Source: Molossus alvarezi | Lineage: Eukaryota; Chordata; Mammalia; Chiroptera; Molossidae | DNA: 64,000 nt | Direction of reading: 5' to 3' | Assembly: GCA_037176705.1 (NCBI GenBank) | Contig: CM073907.1 | Span: 12,183,001-12,247,000, forward strand | In this document: in pieces, positions 44,175 through 55,952 of the stretch | Numbering within the stretch: position 1 is the first letter of the stretch | How the letters are laid out: each line of letters starts with the position of its first letter | The notes under the pieces: model-generated | The model's database searches: none | What the model saw: only the letters and a program-made list of their open reading frames with translations | Told to the model about the DNA's origin: nothing | Translations under genes and position numbers: made by a program

Positions 44175-44420
44175 GCCGCTCCGCGCCGGGAAGCGCCGCC
44201 GCCGCGGGCGGGAGCGAGGGAGGAGGCGGCGGCGGCGCGTTCCCGCCCGCGCGGCCCGGGGACGCCCCTGCGCCCGCGCTCCTGCCGCCCGCACCCGGCC
44301 CGCGGCACGCCCGGGGCCCGAGCCGCCCCCGGCGGGAACTTCTCGCACACTTTGGGGGCTCTTGGGACCCAGGCGCAGGGCGGCCCGAGCGAGCGGCGGC
44401 CTTGACCCCGCGTGATCTGC

Positions 44421-44458
44421 TGGGAGGAGGGAGGGAGGGAGGGAGGGAGGGAGGGAGG
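44421..44458. repeat. (GGGA)n tract at the upstream edge of the CpG island
   Basis: Plus strand shows about eight GGGA/GGAG units in a row. Repeated GGG runs with one-base spacers can form a G-quadruplex on the non-sense strand of PCSK6. It is also a likely length-variable microsatellite. Confidence 0.8.
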
Positions 44459-44471
44459 CCCCGGGGCATCC

Positions 44472-44902
44472 CAGGTGAGTCGGGTTCCCGGAGAGGTGGG
44501 GGCAGGCCGCGCCCTCCCACCTGTGGGGCGGCATTCTGATGGCCTCATTCACCCGGTCGGGTTTGACCTCCTTCGCAGGTGGCCCTGCTCAGCTCAGCTC
44601 AGCTCAGCTCAGCTCAGCTCAGCGTGAGACAGTGGACTTGCAGAGGTTCTGGGTTCCGGGAGAAAGAAGCCGCAAGGAAGGACGGGGTCCGAGCGCTGCC
44701 CCCACCCCCCGTTCCCCCACAAAGAGCCCAGATCGAAGGGACAGTTGAATTGGGCAAAGACACAGACAGTTAGCTGGGCTGCCTGAGTGTCCAGGAGACA
44801 CCTAGCGGTCCGGCCAGGGCTCCAGCCCACCTCCGCAGCCGCCCCGAATCCCCCCGCTGCCGCCCCGTGTCTGTGATCTTGGAGAGCGCCGGGCTCCACC
44901 TG
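44472..44902. promoter_or_regulatory. E-box group in the PCSK6 5' flank
   Basis: CANNTG motifs occur at 44472 (CAGGTG), 44518 (CACCTG), 44576 (CAGGTG), 44742 (CAGTTG) and 44897 (CACCTG). An E-box cluster bound by bHLH factors has been reported for the human PACE4 promoter. Five motifs in 430 bp is only moderately above chance, so orthology is a guess. Confidence 0.3.
44587..44623. repeat. (GCTCA)n pentanucleotide microsatellite, about 7 units
   Basis: Seven near-perfect units of GCTCA lie about 480 bp upstream of the PCSK6 start codon. The unit has no E-box (it never makes CAGCTG). The array is likely polymorphic in length. Confidence 0.9.
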
Positions 44903-44949
44903 CAAGTGTGACAACAGTCCTTACCCCGTCGGGCTGGTTGGAAGCGGAC

Positions 44950-45005
44950 AGGAGCTCCTGGCATGTACTAAGCTGTCGGTAAATGTTAGTGTTTATGAGC
45001 CCTGG
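44950..45005 (+). repeat. Possible MIR/L2 3' end fragment
   Basis: CTCCTGGCATGTACTAAGCT then GTCGGTAAATGTTAG resembles the shared MIR/L2 3' end. Confidence 0.4.
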
Positions 45006-45286
45006 GCCTGTGACGTGATAGGTGTTCCCTAGAGGTGCAAAGACTCTTCGGAGCTCCCACGAGCTGGCCAGTGTGTGGGAAAGTGAGGTGAGTCACCCTG
45101 GTGTCTGCCTGGAGCAGGTGAGGGTTTGCTGCCACTGGAGAATGACAGAGGTGCTCACACGGAACACGCCACGGGGGACAGGCGAGTCCGGCTTTGGGGT
45201 CTCCTCTCCATTCCTCCCGAGATCCTGGTCCCAACTGGCCCCATGGGGAAAGTCAGCCTTTATCCTTGTTCCTACAGAAAAGAGGT

Positions 45287-45539
45287 AGGCCCTGGCTGGT
45301 TTGGCTCAGCGGTTGGAGCGTCGGCCTGCGGTCCAGAGAGACCCGGGTTCGGTTCCGTTAAGGGCACGTACCTCGATTGCGGTTTGTCCCCGGCCCTGGT
45401 TGGTCGTGTGGGTGGCAGCCACTCGATGTGTCTCTCTCACGTCGATGTTTCTCTCTCTCTCTCTCTTCCTCTCTCTCCCTCCCGCTCTATCTGAACAAAA
45501 AATGGAAAAAATGTCCTCGGGTGAGGATAAAAAAAAAAA
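45287..45539 (+). repeat. Full-length Ves-A SINE with TSD, nearest to the promoter
   Basis: Head GGCCCTGGCTGGTTTGGCTC, tail TGTCCTCGGGTGAGGATAAA. TSD AAAAGAGGT at 45278-45286 and 45540-45548. It is about 1.2 kb upstream of the PCSK6 start codon. Confidence 0.96.
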
Positions 45540-45548
45540 AAAAGAGGT

Positions 45549-48500
45549 GGGAAGTGGGGGGAGGCTGACCTGAGTCTGTGTCCAGAAGTGCCCCCTTTTG
45601 TTTGGGGTGCTGTATGGAACCCCCTGAGCCTGCGGCTGGGCAGAGAGGGTGGTGGTGAGGGTGAGGGGCTGGGAGGGGCTGGGAGAGAGCAGGACCCACA
45701 CTCCCAGGTCCCTTCCAGCCTCCCCCTCAGGAGCCCTTTGGTTTCATAACCTGTATGATTCATTCAGCAGACATGAGTCACCCCAATAGAGGTGGGGGAG
45801 CAGGAGGCGTGGTGGGAGGCCCTACAGGGACAAGTCAAATCCACAAGGGCTCCTGCCCGGGGCCCCTCTTTGAAGCTGGGGTGGATTTCCCGAACATTCT
45901 TCCCTTTTCTATACTAGATGCAACTTCACCCCCTCCCCTCCCCTGGCCCAGAGGAGTCAGCTCCCCGGACAGACACGCGAGGCCTGCCCCACATCGCAGA
46001 ATGCAGGCCCCGTGTGTCTCCCACAGATGGCCTGGACACTCACTTGCCCTCCTACATGAAGACAGTAGGTCCTAGTGGCTCTGGTCTGGAGACCACAGCA
46101 CCCTGGCTGCCCAGACGAGGTACACTGGACTGAGTCAGGGGGCTGGATCAGAGATCTCGCTTTGTCATGTACCAGCAGTACATCTGGGTGACATCTGTCA
46201 ACTGTCTGGCCCACTGCTTTGACTGTCTCTCAGCCTGTCCCTTCTTTAAGTATGGGGCCGTCTTTACGCTAAGCTAACCCTGCACAAATCTAAGGTATCA
46301 CGAAGCCGCTCCTGGGAGGGCAACCCCCAACCAACAGTGGTGATTCCGACAGGCAGATAGGGCTTCTCTAGAATAATTTAGTAGATGAGGGATTCAGCCC
46401 CCGGGCCTGAGAGGAGACTAAAGCGTGTCCACATTTTGACTTGGAGGGATCTGAATTATTTTATTAACAGCACATGGCCCAGGAAGGTGACAGGGGCCTG
46501 CTCACAGTCCAAAATTGTAGAAAACGTCAATACAGAGATGCACTGTCTATACTGATATCTCCCCAGACCATGCACTGGGAAGATGTTACTGAACCACGTG
46601 CTCTATGCCGAGTGGGTCCCTCACAGCAAATGCAAGACCGTGCAGCCGTGGCCAAGGGGTGCCCGGTGCTACACAGCCTCTTGGGGTGTGTTGAAACAGA
46701 ATTTGATCCAGAAATTGCTCCAATGGAGGCAATAGGCACTTTATGGAAAAAGCTGCATTTGGGGGAACATGTGAAGTTCAGTGGCGGGTGCATTCTTCAT
46801 GGGATGTCCACTGGGCACCACCTTCGGGATGTGGAGACCACCAGGCCCAGAGCCCAGCTTCACCACCCCCCAGGGCAACCTCACGCGAGTTGCTCCGGCG
46901 TCCCTGCTGGAAGTGGCTGTCCCCATGCAGGGGGCAGTAAGGTTCCTTGCCCAGCACCTGGCACTGAGTCAGAGCCCAACAAAGGTGACACCAGTGATCT
47001 CTGCTGCTGGACACCGTGTCCCTCCAGTGGGCTGGCAGGGACACCGAAAGGGCCGTCCTTCAGCCGTGCCTTCCTGCACACTGTTCACACGTGAACATCC
47101 CTGAGATCAGGGAACATCTCGTAGCTGGAGCCTTGCAGGGACCACTGGTCTAGACAGAAACTGAGTTCCAGGGAGGGGTGAGTAGTTCTGCCAGTGGTCT
47201 GGGTGCTGCTCCTGAGAGCCCTTGGGGGCCACGAGGGGGTGTGCCCCAGACTGAGCTCCAGTTTATGGTCCAAATAATCCGTATAGAGTACCCTCCCTTT
47301 CCCCTGGGCCAAGGTAAGACTGGGACTCCCTGCGGTCCCTCTGCGGTGGCTCATTTCTCACCCCTCCAATGCTGACAGCAAGCTCAGCATTGGTGTGGCT
47401 CTGCGCAGGGTCCCCTGTGAGATTCCCAACGTGGACATTTTTCTCCTCAGTAACACATGAAATATGGACTCGTCTTCCCGTGAAGGGCGTCCCTTAGATT
47501 TGATGCCTCCAAGACATATTGCAGCCAAGACACCGGTTTAGCTCTGCAGTGTGTCCGCCCTTTTTCCTCGTAGCATCGGTTCCCATCCCGCAGCAGAGGT
47601 CCTGAGAGTGTGGGTGTTTGCGTGGAATCCGTGGGAGGCCGTGGGTGTGAACTCAGTTTGAATTTTCTGATGCATCCTTTCTCCCAGAAGCATACCGGGG
47701 TGCTTTGGACCGCATGGCACTCAGAGGTACAATGCCCCATGGGACTCACAGGCACGCCTTAGAGGTGACAGCCCCCCACCCAGCCTGGCTAACACACATG
47801 GTCCCCGACCTGGGGGCCTGGAGACGAGGGAGGGTCCTCCACCCGGTTGCAGAGAAACCTTTCCCTGGGCCAGAGGTTTCTACAAACCAGGGGTCCCCCA
47901 CTGGCTCCCTTTCTTTCACCCCCAATCCCACCCACAGCTGCCCCCTCTAGCAGGGTTGGGTCAGGGGTCTTCCCCATCCTTCTCTGGGATCCGCCTTCCA
48001 CTTTGCACTAATGCCCGTGTATCTTGCCTCCTCAGTGTGGGCTCTGTCGGATTCATTCTGGGCCCTACTTCTTTCTGGGGGATATGTGACCATCTGGGGT
48101 GGGGAGGGCACGGAGCAGCTCAAAGCCCACTCCACTCCTACCCACTCTGTGCCTCTCTGGTTAGACTCTCCCTTTGTATCTAGATCCTCACTGCAAAACA
48201 ATTACCCCTGATCTAGCAACTATGTATCTCAGTGTCTGTTCCATAAATCCCCACGTAGAAATTTAGTGTCACACAAGGAATTTTGGAGCAAAAAAAGCTG
48301 AAACTCCCCGAGATGCTCTTTCCAACTAAGAGTGAGAGCTTTGCAGTTGAGCTGGTTTCCCTTTTTGCCTTGGCTTCCAGGATGCTCAGGGCCTCATGGG
48401 ATAGAAAATCACAACTGTTTATTTCCCCTCTGCTGCAGCAGTCAGGATAGCTTTGGTCACAAGTCCCCAACTCAAAGAAACAATAAGAAAAGGTCATTAT

Positions 48501-51430
48501 CTCACAAATGGAAATTTGGAGATAGGAGGGTCCAGGGTTTTTAAGATTCGGTGATACCTTTTTATACTTTGCCTGGCGTTTTCCTCGTGTGCCTAGATCC
48601 CGCAAGGAAGCCTCCAAGGAGGGGAGAGTCCCTCATCCTTAGGGTGGGGACACCCAGAACCCCCAGCCCAGGCCCCACTGACCTGAACTGGGTCTCAGGG
48701 CCGCCCCTCTGCTAAGTCATCACTGACCACATCAAGGGGGTTACCCAGGTAGGTTTTTGTTAATCTTGGGGTTTCTCCTGGGGAAACGCTCCCCAGGCAC
48801 ATGATGGCCCCGGACTGAGCACAAGCAGAGTTCTGTTAGCGAGACGCAGCTCCCAACGGCCTCAGCAGGTCTGTCCTCGCTCCCTTTCTACTGTGTCACC
48901 TTCGCGTAGATTCTGTTCCGCACACAGCAGACAGCCAATGACTCTTTATTGAAAGGAAGGAGGGAAAGAAGAAAGGGAGGGAGGAAGGCAGGAGGAGGAG
49001 GAAGGCTGAAATACTTAGAATGAATACATCCTAGAGATTAAACCACACGGATCCCTGTTAAGCAGCTATGACCCTGACCCCCATCCCCTCCCCAAGGTCA
49101 CACTGCATTTTCCCGGGTCTTGCTACTGCGTGCAGACATCACCAGCTGCAGGGCGAGCCTCAGGTTCATTGCCTAAGTTATCTCCCCACGTGAGAGTGAA
49201 GGAGCAGCCCGGGCCCCCTCACAGTCAAGGCGGATGGAGGAGGCAGAGGGGGGTCCACGGAGCAGTGCAGCCCGGAGCCAGGGAGAAGAGCCAGCGGCCA
49301 GCCCTTCCTGAGAACTGCTCTGGACACCGGAGTGGAGAAGTGGACAATGAGGGAGCGTTTCTTGGGGGTCTGCTGAGCTGGGACGCAGACGCGGTGGCCC
49401 GGTGGCACGAGGGGGGAGGGGAGGCTGCCTCTCCTGGGAAGGTCCTGAGACCCCGCCTGTAACTTCTCTCCTCCCCAGGGAAGCCAAGGCCAGAGCCCCG
49501 CCCACTGTCATCTCTCTGTCCTCCTGACCCAGGGACCGGGTCTTCCTGTCCCTCTCCAAAGCTGTCCCTTCCTTGTCGCTCTGGTCCCCAGAGAGTCCCT
49601 CCCCATGGGCTCTTGCTCTCGGATGACCCAGATCTCCCCTGTGAATCTGTCCCTGTCCCCAGATCCCTCCCATCAGCAGCTTCAGCCCCTTTACTCCATC
49701 TCTGTCTCTCGCCCACCACAGCCCGGGACCCAGCCCCCAGGGCCAGCACCTGCACCCGCAGTGGCTGCAGTGGATGCAGAACCATGCTGGGCGCCCCTGA
49801 CATTCGTCCTCACGCCCCTCTGCTGAAGTCCCCTCAGAACTGTCCCCTGCTGTCCCCACCCCGCCCCACCCTGCCCGCTGTAGGTGGGCCTGCCTCCCAG
49901 CACTGAGCTGGTCCCCACCGTCTCGGTGTCTCAGGAGTGTCCCTGCCCCACTGCCGGACGTCCTCGGTGCACTTCCTCACCGCTATCCCAGCCGGCTGGG
50001 GACACCTCTCTCCGGCCCTTCCTGTTTCTCTTCCCCGCTGTGTACCCAAACAGAACCCTCCAAAACGGTGTCTTCACTCACTGTTTCAGTCTCTCCTGCT
50101 CACTCAGTCCCGCTCCAGTCAGACCCCCGCGCTGCTCACCCCCCGGCTCCCACACCGTCACCAGGCGTCCCGGCTGGTGAATCCAGGGTCCTGAGGCATC
50201 GGCACTCTGAGAGCCCTGTCCTTGCAACAGTCCTTGTGCCTCCGGGACACGTACACACACACGCACACAGACACACGCGCGCACACGCACGCACACATAC
50301 ATACACGCCTGCACGCGCACAGACGCACGTGCACACATATATGCACAAACACGCACGCACACCGTCCAGGTTTCCTGGTGGTCCCACCACAGTGGCTGCC
50401 CCCCCCTCCGGCTCCAGTGCCCTGAGCCCAGTTTTTGGGCCCCTTCTCTCCCCCAACCCCTCCCCTGGCGGCTTTGGCCATGGGATGCCTGGTACAAGCG
50501 GATGGCTCCCAACGGGCATTGTCAGCTGGGCCCTAGCTCCTGAACTCCAGAGGACTTCCACTTGGGTGCCAAAGGCGTTTCACAAGACTGAGCCCCTGAT
50601 CTTCCCCACCCAGCACCCCCAGTTTCCCCATCACAGTAAAGGGCAAGTCCAAAGCCCGTGTTCCTCCTTGACCCCACCCCGCACACCTGCATCCAGGCCC
50701 CCCCCTCGCATTGGGGTCCCTGTCTGCCCTGCCCTCTGGAGCAGCCTCCTGTGAAAACAGAAGTCAGCTGGGGCTCGTCATGGCACCGATTCCAGCTCCC
50801 CCTCCCCCACATAGCACAGCCTCAGGTCCAAACAGCGCCCTGAGCTCCCATGTGGCTGGCCCCCAATTCCCCCCCAGCCAGGCCTGTTGAGAGCACTGAA
50901 CGGGGGTGTGGGGTCCCTGGAGGAAGTGACCCAGGCTGAGCTTGAGGAGATCATCAGGAAGAAGCCAGATGCTGGCCCGGCAGCCAGGTCTCAGAAGACA
51001 GAAGGCACACGGGAATTTCTAGAGGGGAGCTGGTCACCGAGGCCATGGAGGAGCTCAGGTGGGGGTGGGGGAACAACCTGAGACCAGCACCGTCTGCCCC
51101 ATCACTAGATGGGTTACCAGCTCCTGACAGAGCACCGTGCAGTGGGGCCAGTGTGTGCAAAGGCCCTGAGGCAGGAGGAAGGGGTGTGGTGGGAGAGCTG
51201 CTGGAGAGGCGGAGGGAGGGGCAGGGGCAGGACCAGTGAAAGGAGGGGTCACAAGAGGGGACAGGAGGGAGGGGCGGTGGCATCTTCATCAGTCCTGGCA
51301 GGAATTTGGACTCCATCCCAAGAGGAGTGGGAAGCGGAGGAGGGACACGCCCACTGTTCCAACCAGCCTGGTCTCCATGGCCTCAAGCCTGTCCCTGCGC
51401 CTTTGTCTCCGGGAGGCCACACCCGGGCTC
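45549..51430. other. 5' flank without SINEs or recognised gene
   Basis: A 5.9 kb GC-rich stretch free of SINEs. Open frames (for example 206 codons at 46474-47094 and 228 codons at 49173-49859 and 50068-50754) show no known domain. A GGAA-rich purine tract lies at 48953-49010. At 51120-51360, GCAAAGGCCCTGAGGCAGGA resembles an old mammalian repeat that I cannot name. Confidence 0.45.
50252..50372 (+). repeat. Imperfect CA-rich microsatellite
   Basis: ACACACACACGCACACAGAC-type units with interspersed CG and TA steps. Confidence 0.9.
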
Positions 51431-51446
51431 CCTGTCCTCAGCTCTT

Positions 51447-51691
51447 TTTTTTTTTTAACCCTCACTCGAGGATATTTTTTCATTCATCTTCAGATACAGT
51501 AGGAGGGAGGGAGAGAAGAAGAGCGAGAAACATCATGTGAAAGAGACACATCTGGTCGCCTCCTGCACGACCCCGACCCGGACCGGGGACAAACTGCAAC
51601 CAAGGAACATGCCCTTTACCGGAATTGAACCCACGACTCATTGGACCGCAGGATGATGCTCTAACCGCTGAGCCAAACCGGCCAGGGCCCA
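51447..51691 (-). repeat. Ves-A SINE with 14-bp TSD
   Basis: Antisense, tail complement AACCCTCACTCGAGGATAT, head end ACCGGCCAGGGC. TSD TGTCCTCAGCTCTT at 51433-51446 and 51692-51705. Confidence 0.95.
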
Positions 51692-51705
51692 TGTCCTCAG
51701 CTCTT

Positions 51706-52890
51706 GACCCAACATCTGCTCTGTCTTTGGTGTCATAACCCCAGAGTGACCTCTACCAGCTGCCTCGTTGACCGCCGTCTCCCCACCCCCATCCCCATCC
51801 CAGCTGTGGTCTACAGAGCTTCCCACGCGGCCAGTCTGCTCCAGCCCACTGCCCCCCACCTAGCACCCCGAGTCCTGGTTCCCAAGGGCTCCTGTGGACC
51901 ACTCATACCATCACGAGCGTCTGCGGCGCACAGGGCGGAGGCCACGCTTGGGGGCATAGCCCTCGTGGTTCTTAGCAAGCCGAGGCCGTCTTTCTGGCTC
52001 GTCCTGCCCCACCACGGGCCACACTATGTTCCCAGGTGGACTGGCTATGCCGGCTCGGGCAGCTTGGCTTCCCCAGGTCCTCCCAGCATGCCTTTCCCTG
52101 CTCTCCTCCTGCAGGCTGATTCATCCTGCAGGCCCCTGCCTCCGGTCGCCTCCTCCGTGAAGCCCCCCTTCCACACCCCAGCCCTCTCTCTCTGTCCCCT
52201 TCCTGCTGCAGGGCCCGAGGGTGAGGAGTGGTCCTAGGGTCTCACGCCCAGCTCGGGCCGCTGCTCACCCGCAGCAGAGAAACAGCTGTGATCGCGGCCC
52301 CAGCGAGCCCCTCCGAGAATGAGACCCGGGGGTTCCTCGGCCCCTTGTGGGTCCTGCCCCGTGGAGCCTCAGGATTCCCTGCCATCCGGTCCAGTTCGGC
52401 CCACGCGTCGGAGCTCAGCAAGGCTGACGATTTCTGCCATTCGACACCGTCATTTGCAAAAGGTGGGGAATTTGGTCACCCGAGAACGGTTCTGCGGCTC
52501 AGAGGACTTTGTGTCTGGCTCTCTTCACGTGCATTGCGGCCGGTTCCCTTATTCTTCTGCTTTTCTCCTTCTGAGCCCTTTCTCCCACTGTCCTGCACAA
52601 CTGATTGTTCGTTAGAAAACAGCCAAGTAAAGCCTCGTGCTTCCTCCTGCGTGCATGGGTCACTGGGGTCAGCGTCGACCTTAGGAGGAGAACCTAATTC
52701 AGCCCCCAGCCCCTGGGAACCTTCACTCCCAGTCCACAAGCTGTGCCTCTCGGGTCGGAGCTCAGGGACGACTTGCCACAGCCCACAGCAGAGCCACGAG
52801 ACCGAGTGACAGGGAGTGACGCCAGGTCCTGGAACAGGCGGGAAACGGTCCAAAAGGAGCGGAATTGCTCAGGCGCAACGTGAGAGGCAG
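51706..52890. other. 5' flank without recognised gene
   Basis: GC-rich unique sequence. A 177-codon and a 193-codon plus-strand frame run through it, without domains. Confidence 0.4.
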
Positions 52891-52894
52891 CACA

Positions 52895-53105
52895 TCCTGT
52901 GGTCAGAGCAGGGAATCTTGAACTGACCGTCTGGGTTCTCAGTCCAGCTCTGCCACTTCCTGTGTGACCTCAGGCAAGTCCGATAACCTCTCTGGGCCTC
53001 GGGTTTCCCAGCTAAGCGCAAAGTGAGCATATGATCTGTGTTCACCTCACATGAGTCGATGAATGAATAAGCACCTGACCCATGCCCTGCACTTAGACAG
53101 TGTTA
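52895..53105 (+). repeat. MIR element
   Basis: GTGGTCAGAGCAGGGAATCT, CAGCTCTGCCACTTCCTGTG, TGACCTCAGGCAAGTCCGAT, AACCTCTCTGGGCCTCGG and CATGCCCTGCACTTAGAC are in MIR order. Confidence 0.85.
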
Positions 53106-53384
53106 GGTCAAGGCCGTGATTACTTATACACACAGACGGTGCTAGAACTGTCTCTGTGTGAACAGCTCTGTTAGCACAGACGTGCTCGGGGATGGTTGGC
53201 CCTTCAGGTCCCACTGCACCCCCACCAGGAGAGACCCTCCACGTTGCAGACCCAGACATGCGATGAGAAGGAGGGGACCAGGGCACAGGCAGGGGGTGGC
53301 TGAGGAGGAGCACGCGCGGTGAGGCCTCTACAAGGCTCTCGTGTGCACACGAGTCAAGCTTGCATGGTGATGGGTGATGACTAG

Positions 53385-53510
53385 AGCGAGTGGGGGGATC
53401 ACACGGCAAGGTATAAAAATGTCAAATCCCGATATTGTACACCTGGGACCAATATAACTAACATAATATTCTACACCAGTTATACCGAAATAAAAGAAAG
53501 AAAATAAGCC
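53385..53510 (+). mobile_element. L1 3' end fragment
   Basis: ATATTGTACACCTGGGACCA then ATATAACTAACATAATATTC and CAGTTATACCGAAATAAAAG is the typical end of an L1 3' UTR. Confidence 0.7.
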
Positions 53511-54190
53511 ACGCTGTGCAGAGGTTATCACTTCCTCCTGCTTTACAGGTAAAAGGGACAAGGCTCGGAGGGAGGAAGGGCCTTGCTGAAGGCCTCCGAC
53601 CCCCGTGAGGTCGAGTGAAGGTTCTAGTAGGGCAGAGGGTGCAGTGGTGAAGGCACAAGACGGAAGACAGAGGGAGGGAGCCGAGAAATGCCCACAGGTC
53701 CCTGGCTCTTCCTGGCCAAGCAGTGGAGACCCTTGGATGACCATCCAGGCAGCAGAAGCCCGGACGTGAGGGGAGGGACAGCTCTCTGGGTGGTCAGTGG
53801 TAAGAGGGGCCGGCCTGGGGGAGTCTCCGGTTGTCAGTGACCAGGGCTGTCTGCTCCTGGGCTCTGGAGTCCCTGGGCATCACTAGGCCTCACCGTCGCC
53901 CCCTAGTGGAGGCAGAGGAGAGAGACTGTGCCTGGACCTCCCAGCCCACTGAGGCCCCTGAGAGAGGCCAGGGCTTCCAATCTGGGGACCTTCTAGATGG
54001 TTCCCACTCCGGAGCTGCTCTGACTCTGTATCACTCACTCCCCAGACCTCCCTGCCCCAGAAGCTCAAGAAGGCGAGGCCCTTGGGTGGTGGCAAAACTG
54101 GTCCTGGGGGATGGGAAGCCCAAGGTGCAACAATTCCTTTGTCACCGTCTCCCAGAGGCAGTGACATGGCAAAAACTCAGACTTGACCTG
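53511..54190. other. 5' flank without recognised gene
   Basis: Unique sequence with a short MIR-like start (GAGGTTATCACTTCCTCCTG). No gene visible. Confidence 0.4.
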
Positions 54191-54231
54191 GCGGTCCTGT
54201 ATTTTGAATCTTTTCAAAATGACTGATTGAT

Positions 54232-54397
54232 TTTTTTAGAGAGAGAGGAAGGGAGAGAGAAAGAGAAAGACAGATTTGTTGTTCCACTGACTGATGCCTT
54301 CACTGGGTGACTCTTGTCTGTGCCCTGACCGGGGATCGAGTCCGCAACCTTGGTGTATGGGATGACGCTCCAACAACTGAGCCACCCAGCCAGGGCC
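54232..54397 (-). repeat. Ves-C SINE
   Basis: Antisense: CAGATTTGTTGTTCCACTGA, TGTGCCCTGACCGGGGATCG, and head end CAACTGAGCCACCCAGCC. Confidence 0.92.
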
Positions 54398-54407
54398 TGA
54401 CCTTTTT

Positions 54408-54634
54408 ATTATTTTTTTAATAAATATTTTTTCTTTATTGATTTTAGAGAGAGGAAAGGAGAGAGAGAGAGAGAGAGAGAGAGAAACATCAATGAGAGAG
54501 AACATCGATTGGCCGCCTCCTGCACACCCCCACTGGGGCTTGGCCCCACAGCCTGGGCATGTGCCTGATCGGGAATCAAACCGACGACCTCTCGGTGCAG
54601 GGTTGACGCTCACCACTGAGCAACACAGCCGGGC
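54408..54634 (-). repeat. Ves-B SINE beside the Ves-C copy
   Basis: Antisense, CTTTATTGATTTTAG at the tail, head end AACACAGCCGGGC. The pair 54232-54634 is flanked by TCCTGTATTTTGAAT and TCCTGTACTTTAAAT, so both may have used one site. Confidence 0.92.
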
Positions 54635-54639
54635 CTGTC

Positions 54640-55464
54640 CTGTACTTTAAATTGCTAAAACAGGAAACCCCAGGTGAGGGTCAAGTGTTCCAGCTGGAAC
54701 GAGGTGGGCAGTGGGTGGTTAACGCTGTAAATCGAAGCCCAGGCTAAGGTCCTGGGTTAACAGTTCAGAGCACTTTCCCACAGAGCAGAAGTCAAACCTT
54801 TAAGGGTCTGGCTTCCACCCTTTTGACCCGCCGCCCCAACCCGCGCTGAAGGACATGTTCCTCTGTCCGTGGAGGGTCCAGAGACACCTTCCTGCCCCCG
54901 TGTCTGTGCAGAAGTAGAGCCTCACCTTCTTTTTAAAAATAGACGGAGCCTTCTCTCCGGGGCAGCGTTCGGATGCCGGGGCACCTCCATCACATATGAA
55001 TATTCTCAGAGGTAAGACGGCGGCGCACTTGGAGAGCAGCGCGAAGCAGCGCTGATGGCAGGACGATCTATGGCTGTCCACGCGGGAGCTGGCTCCGTGG
55101 GCTGTGAATCATGAGTGTGCCCTCCCGGGCAGGGGCACACTTGTTGTCAGTCACTGCGCTCCCCTGTGCCAGGCCAGCGCCGCAGGGCGCGGGCAGGGTC
55201 CCGAGTGCCACCACCCCGTGACTCGGGCTCACCCACCCCACGCACGCACACCCGCGCACGCTCTGACCACGACTTGGCACACACGCCCTTTCAGACACGG
55301 AAAAAAAAACTCGTAACGTGACGGGTTACTTCTCTGGAAGTCACACGTCCCTGGCTGTCCTGTGTTTTTATTCACTAAATTCTGGAGACACTGCAGGGGA
55401 GCCAAAGGCTCAAGTTGGAATTGGGGAACGGATGGCTAATTTATATACATTTTTATTTCTTTGG
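54640..55464. other. 5' flank without recognised gene
   Basis: Unique sequence, CpG-richer at 54.9-55.3 kb. No gene is recognised. Confidence 0.4.
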
Positions 55465-55706
55465 TTAATCCTCACTGGAGGGTATTTTTTCCCTTGCGTT
55501 TTCAGAGAGAAAGAGGGGCGAAGGGAGGAGGGAGAGAGAGAAACATCCATGTGAGAGAGACACATCTAGTGGTTGCCTCCCACACAACCCCAGCCTGGCC
55601 AGGGACCAAACCTGCAACCCAGGTACATGGTCTTGAGGGGAAGTGAACCCTTGACCTGTAGGTCTGAGGGCCCAAGTTCTAAACACTGAGTCACACCAGT
55701 CAGGGC
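55465..55706 (-). repeat. Diverged Ves-A SINE, first of three in a row
   Basis: Antisense, tail complement AATCCTCACTGGAGGGTAT, head end CACACCAGTCAGGGC. Right flank TGGATTGCTAATATT (55707-55721). The left flank GGATGGCTAATTTAT is a weaker match. Confidence 0.92.
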
Positions 55707-55721
55707 TGGATTGCTAATATT

Positions 55722-55937
55722 AAAAAAAAATTTTTTTTCTTTCCTTTATTGATTTTTAGAGAGAAAAAGGAAGAGGGAGACAGAAACATTGATGAGAGAG
55801 AACATTGATTGGCTGCCTCCTGCATGCCCCCCACTGGGGATCGGGCCCACAGCCTGGGCATGTGCCCTGACCGGGAATCGAACGGGCGACCTCTTGGTGC
55901 AGGGTCGACGCTCACCACTGAGCCACACCTGCCGGGC
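55722..55937 (-). repeat. Ves-B SINE, second of three
   Basis: Antisense, TTTATTGATTTTTAG at the tail, head end CACACCTGCCGGGC. Perfect TSD TGGATTGCTAATATT at 55707-55721 and 55938-55952. Confidence 0.96.
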
Positions 55938-55952
55938 TGGATTGCTAATATT

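Larger units (their letters stand above)
43490..44480. promoter_or_regulatory. PCSK6: CpG island over PCSK6 exon 1 and promoter
   Basis: The sequence is dominated by CG dinucleotides and GC runs over about 1 kb, in sharp contrast to its flanks. It spans the 3' side of exon 1 and reaches about 370 bp upstream of the start codon. Several GGGCGG/CCGCCC boxes occur, for example around 44200-44250. Long open frames in several phases here follow from the lack of AT-rich stop codons. A CpG-island promoter is expected for this broadly expressed gene. Confidence 0.85.

Noticed and set aside
43367..44552. 393- and 401-codon open frames on the minus strand in the CpG island
   Set aside because: One is the PCSK6 exon 1 frame read through its donor and upstream. 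The other is a shifted shadow. Stop codons are rare here because the sequence is almost AT-free.
46474..47094. 206-codon plus-strand frame in the 5' flank
   Set aside because: No domain, no exon-like flanks and biased composition. Similar frames occur on both strands nearby.
49173..50754. Two 228-codon frames on opposite strands
   Set aside because: Pro/Ser/Thr/Arg-rich translations typical of GC-rich non-coding DNA, and the second runs through a CA microsatellite.
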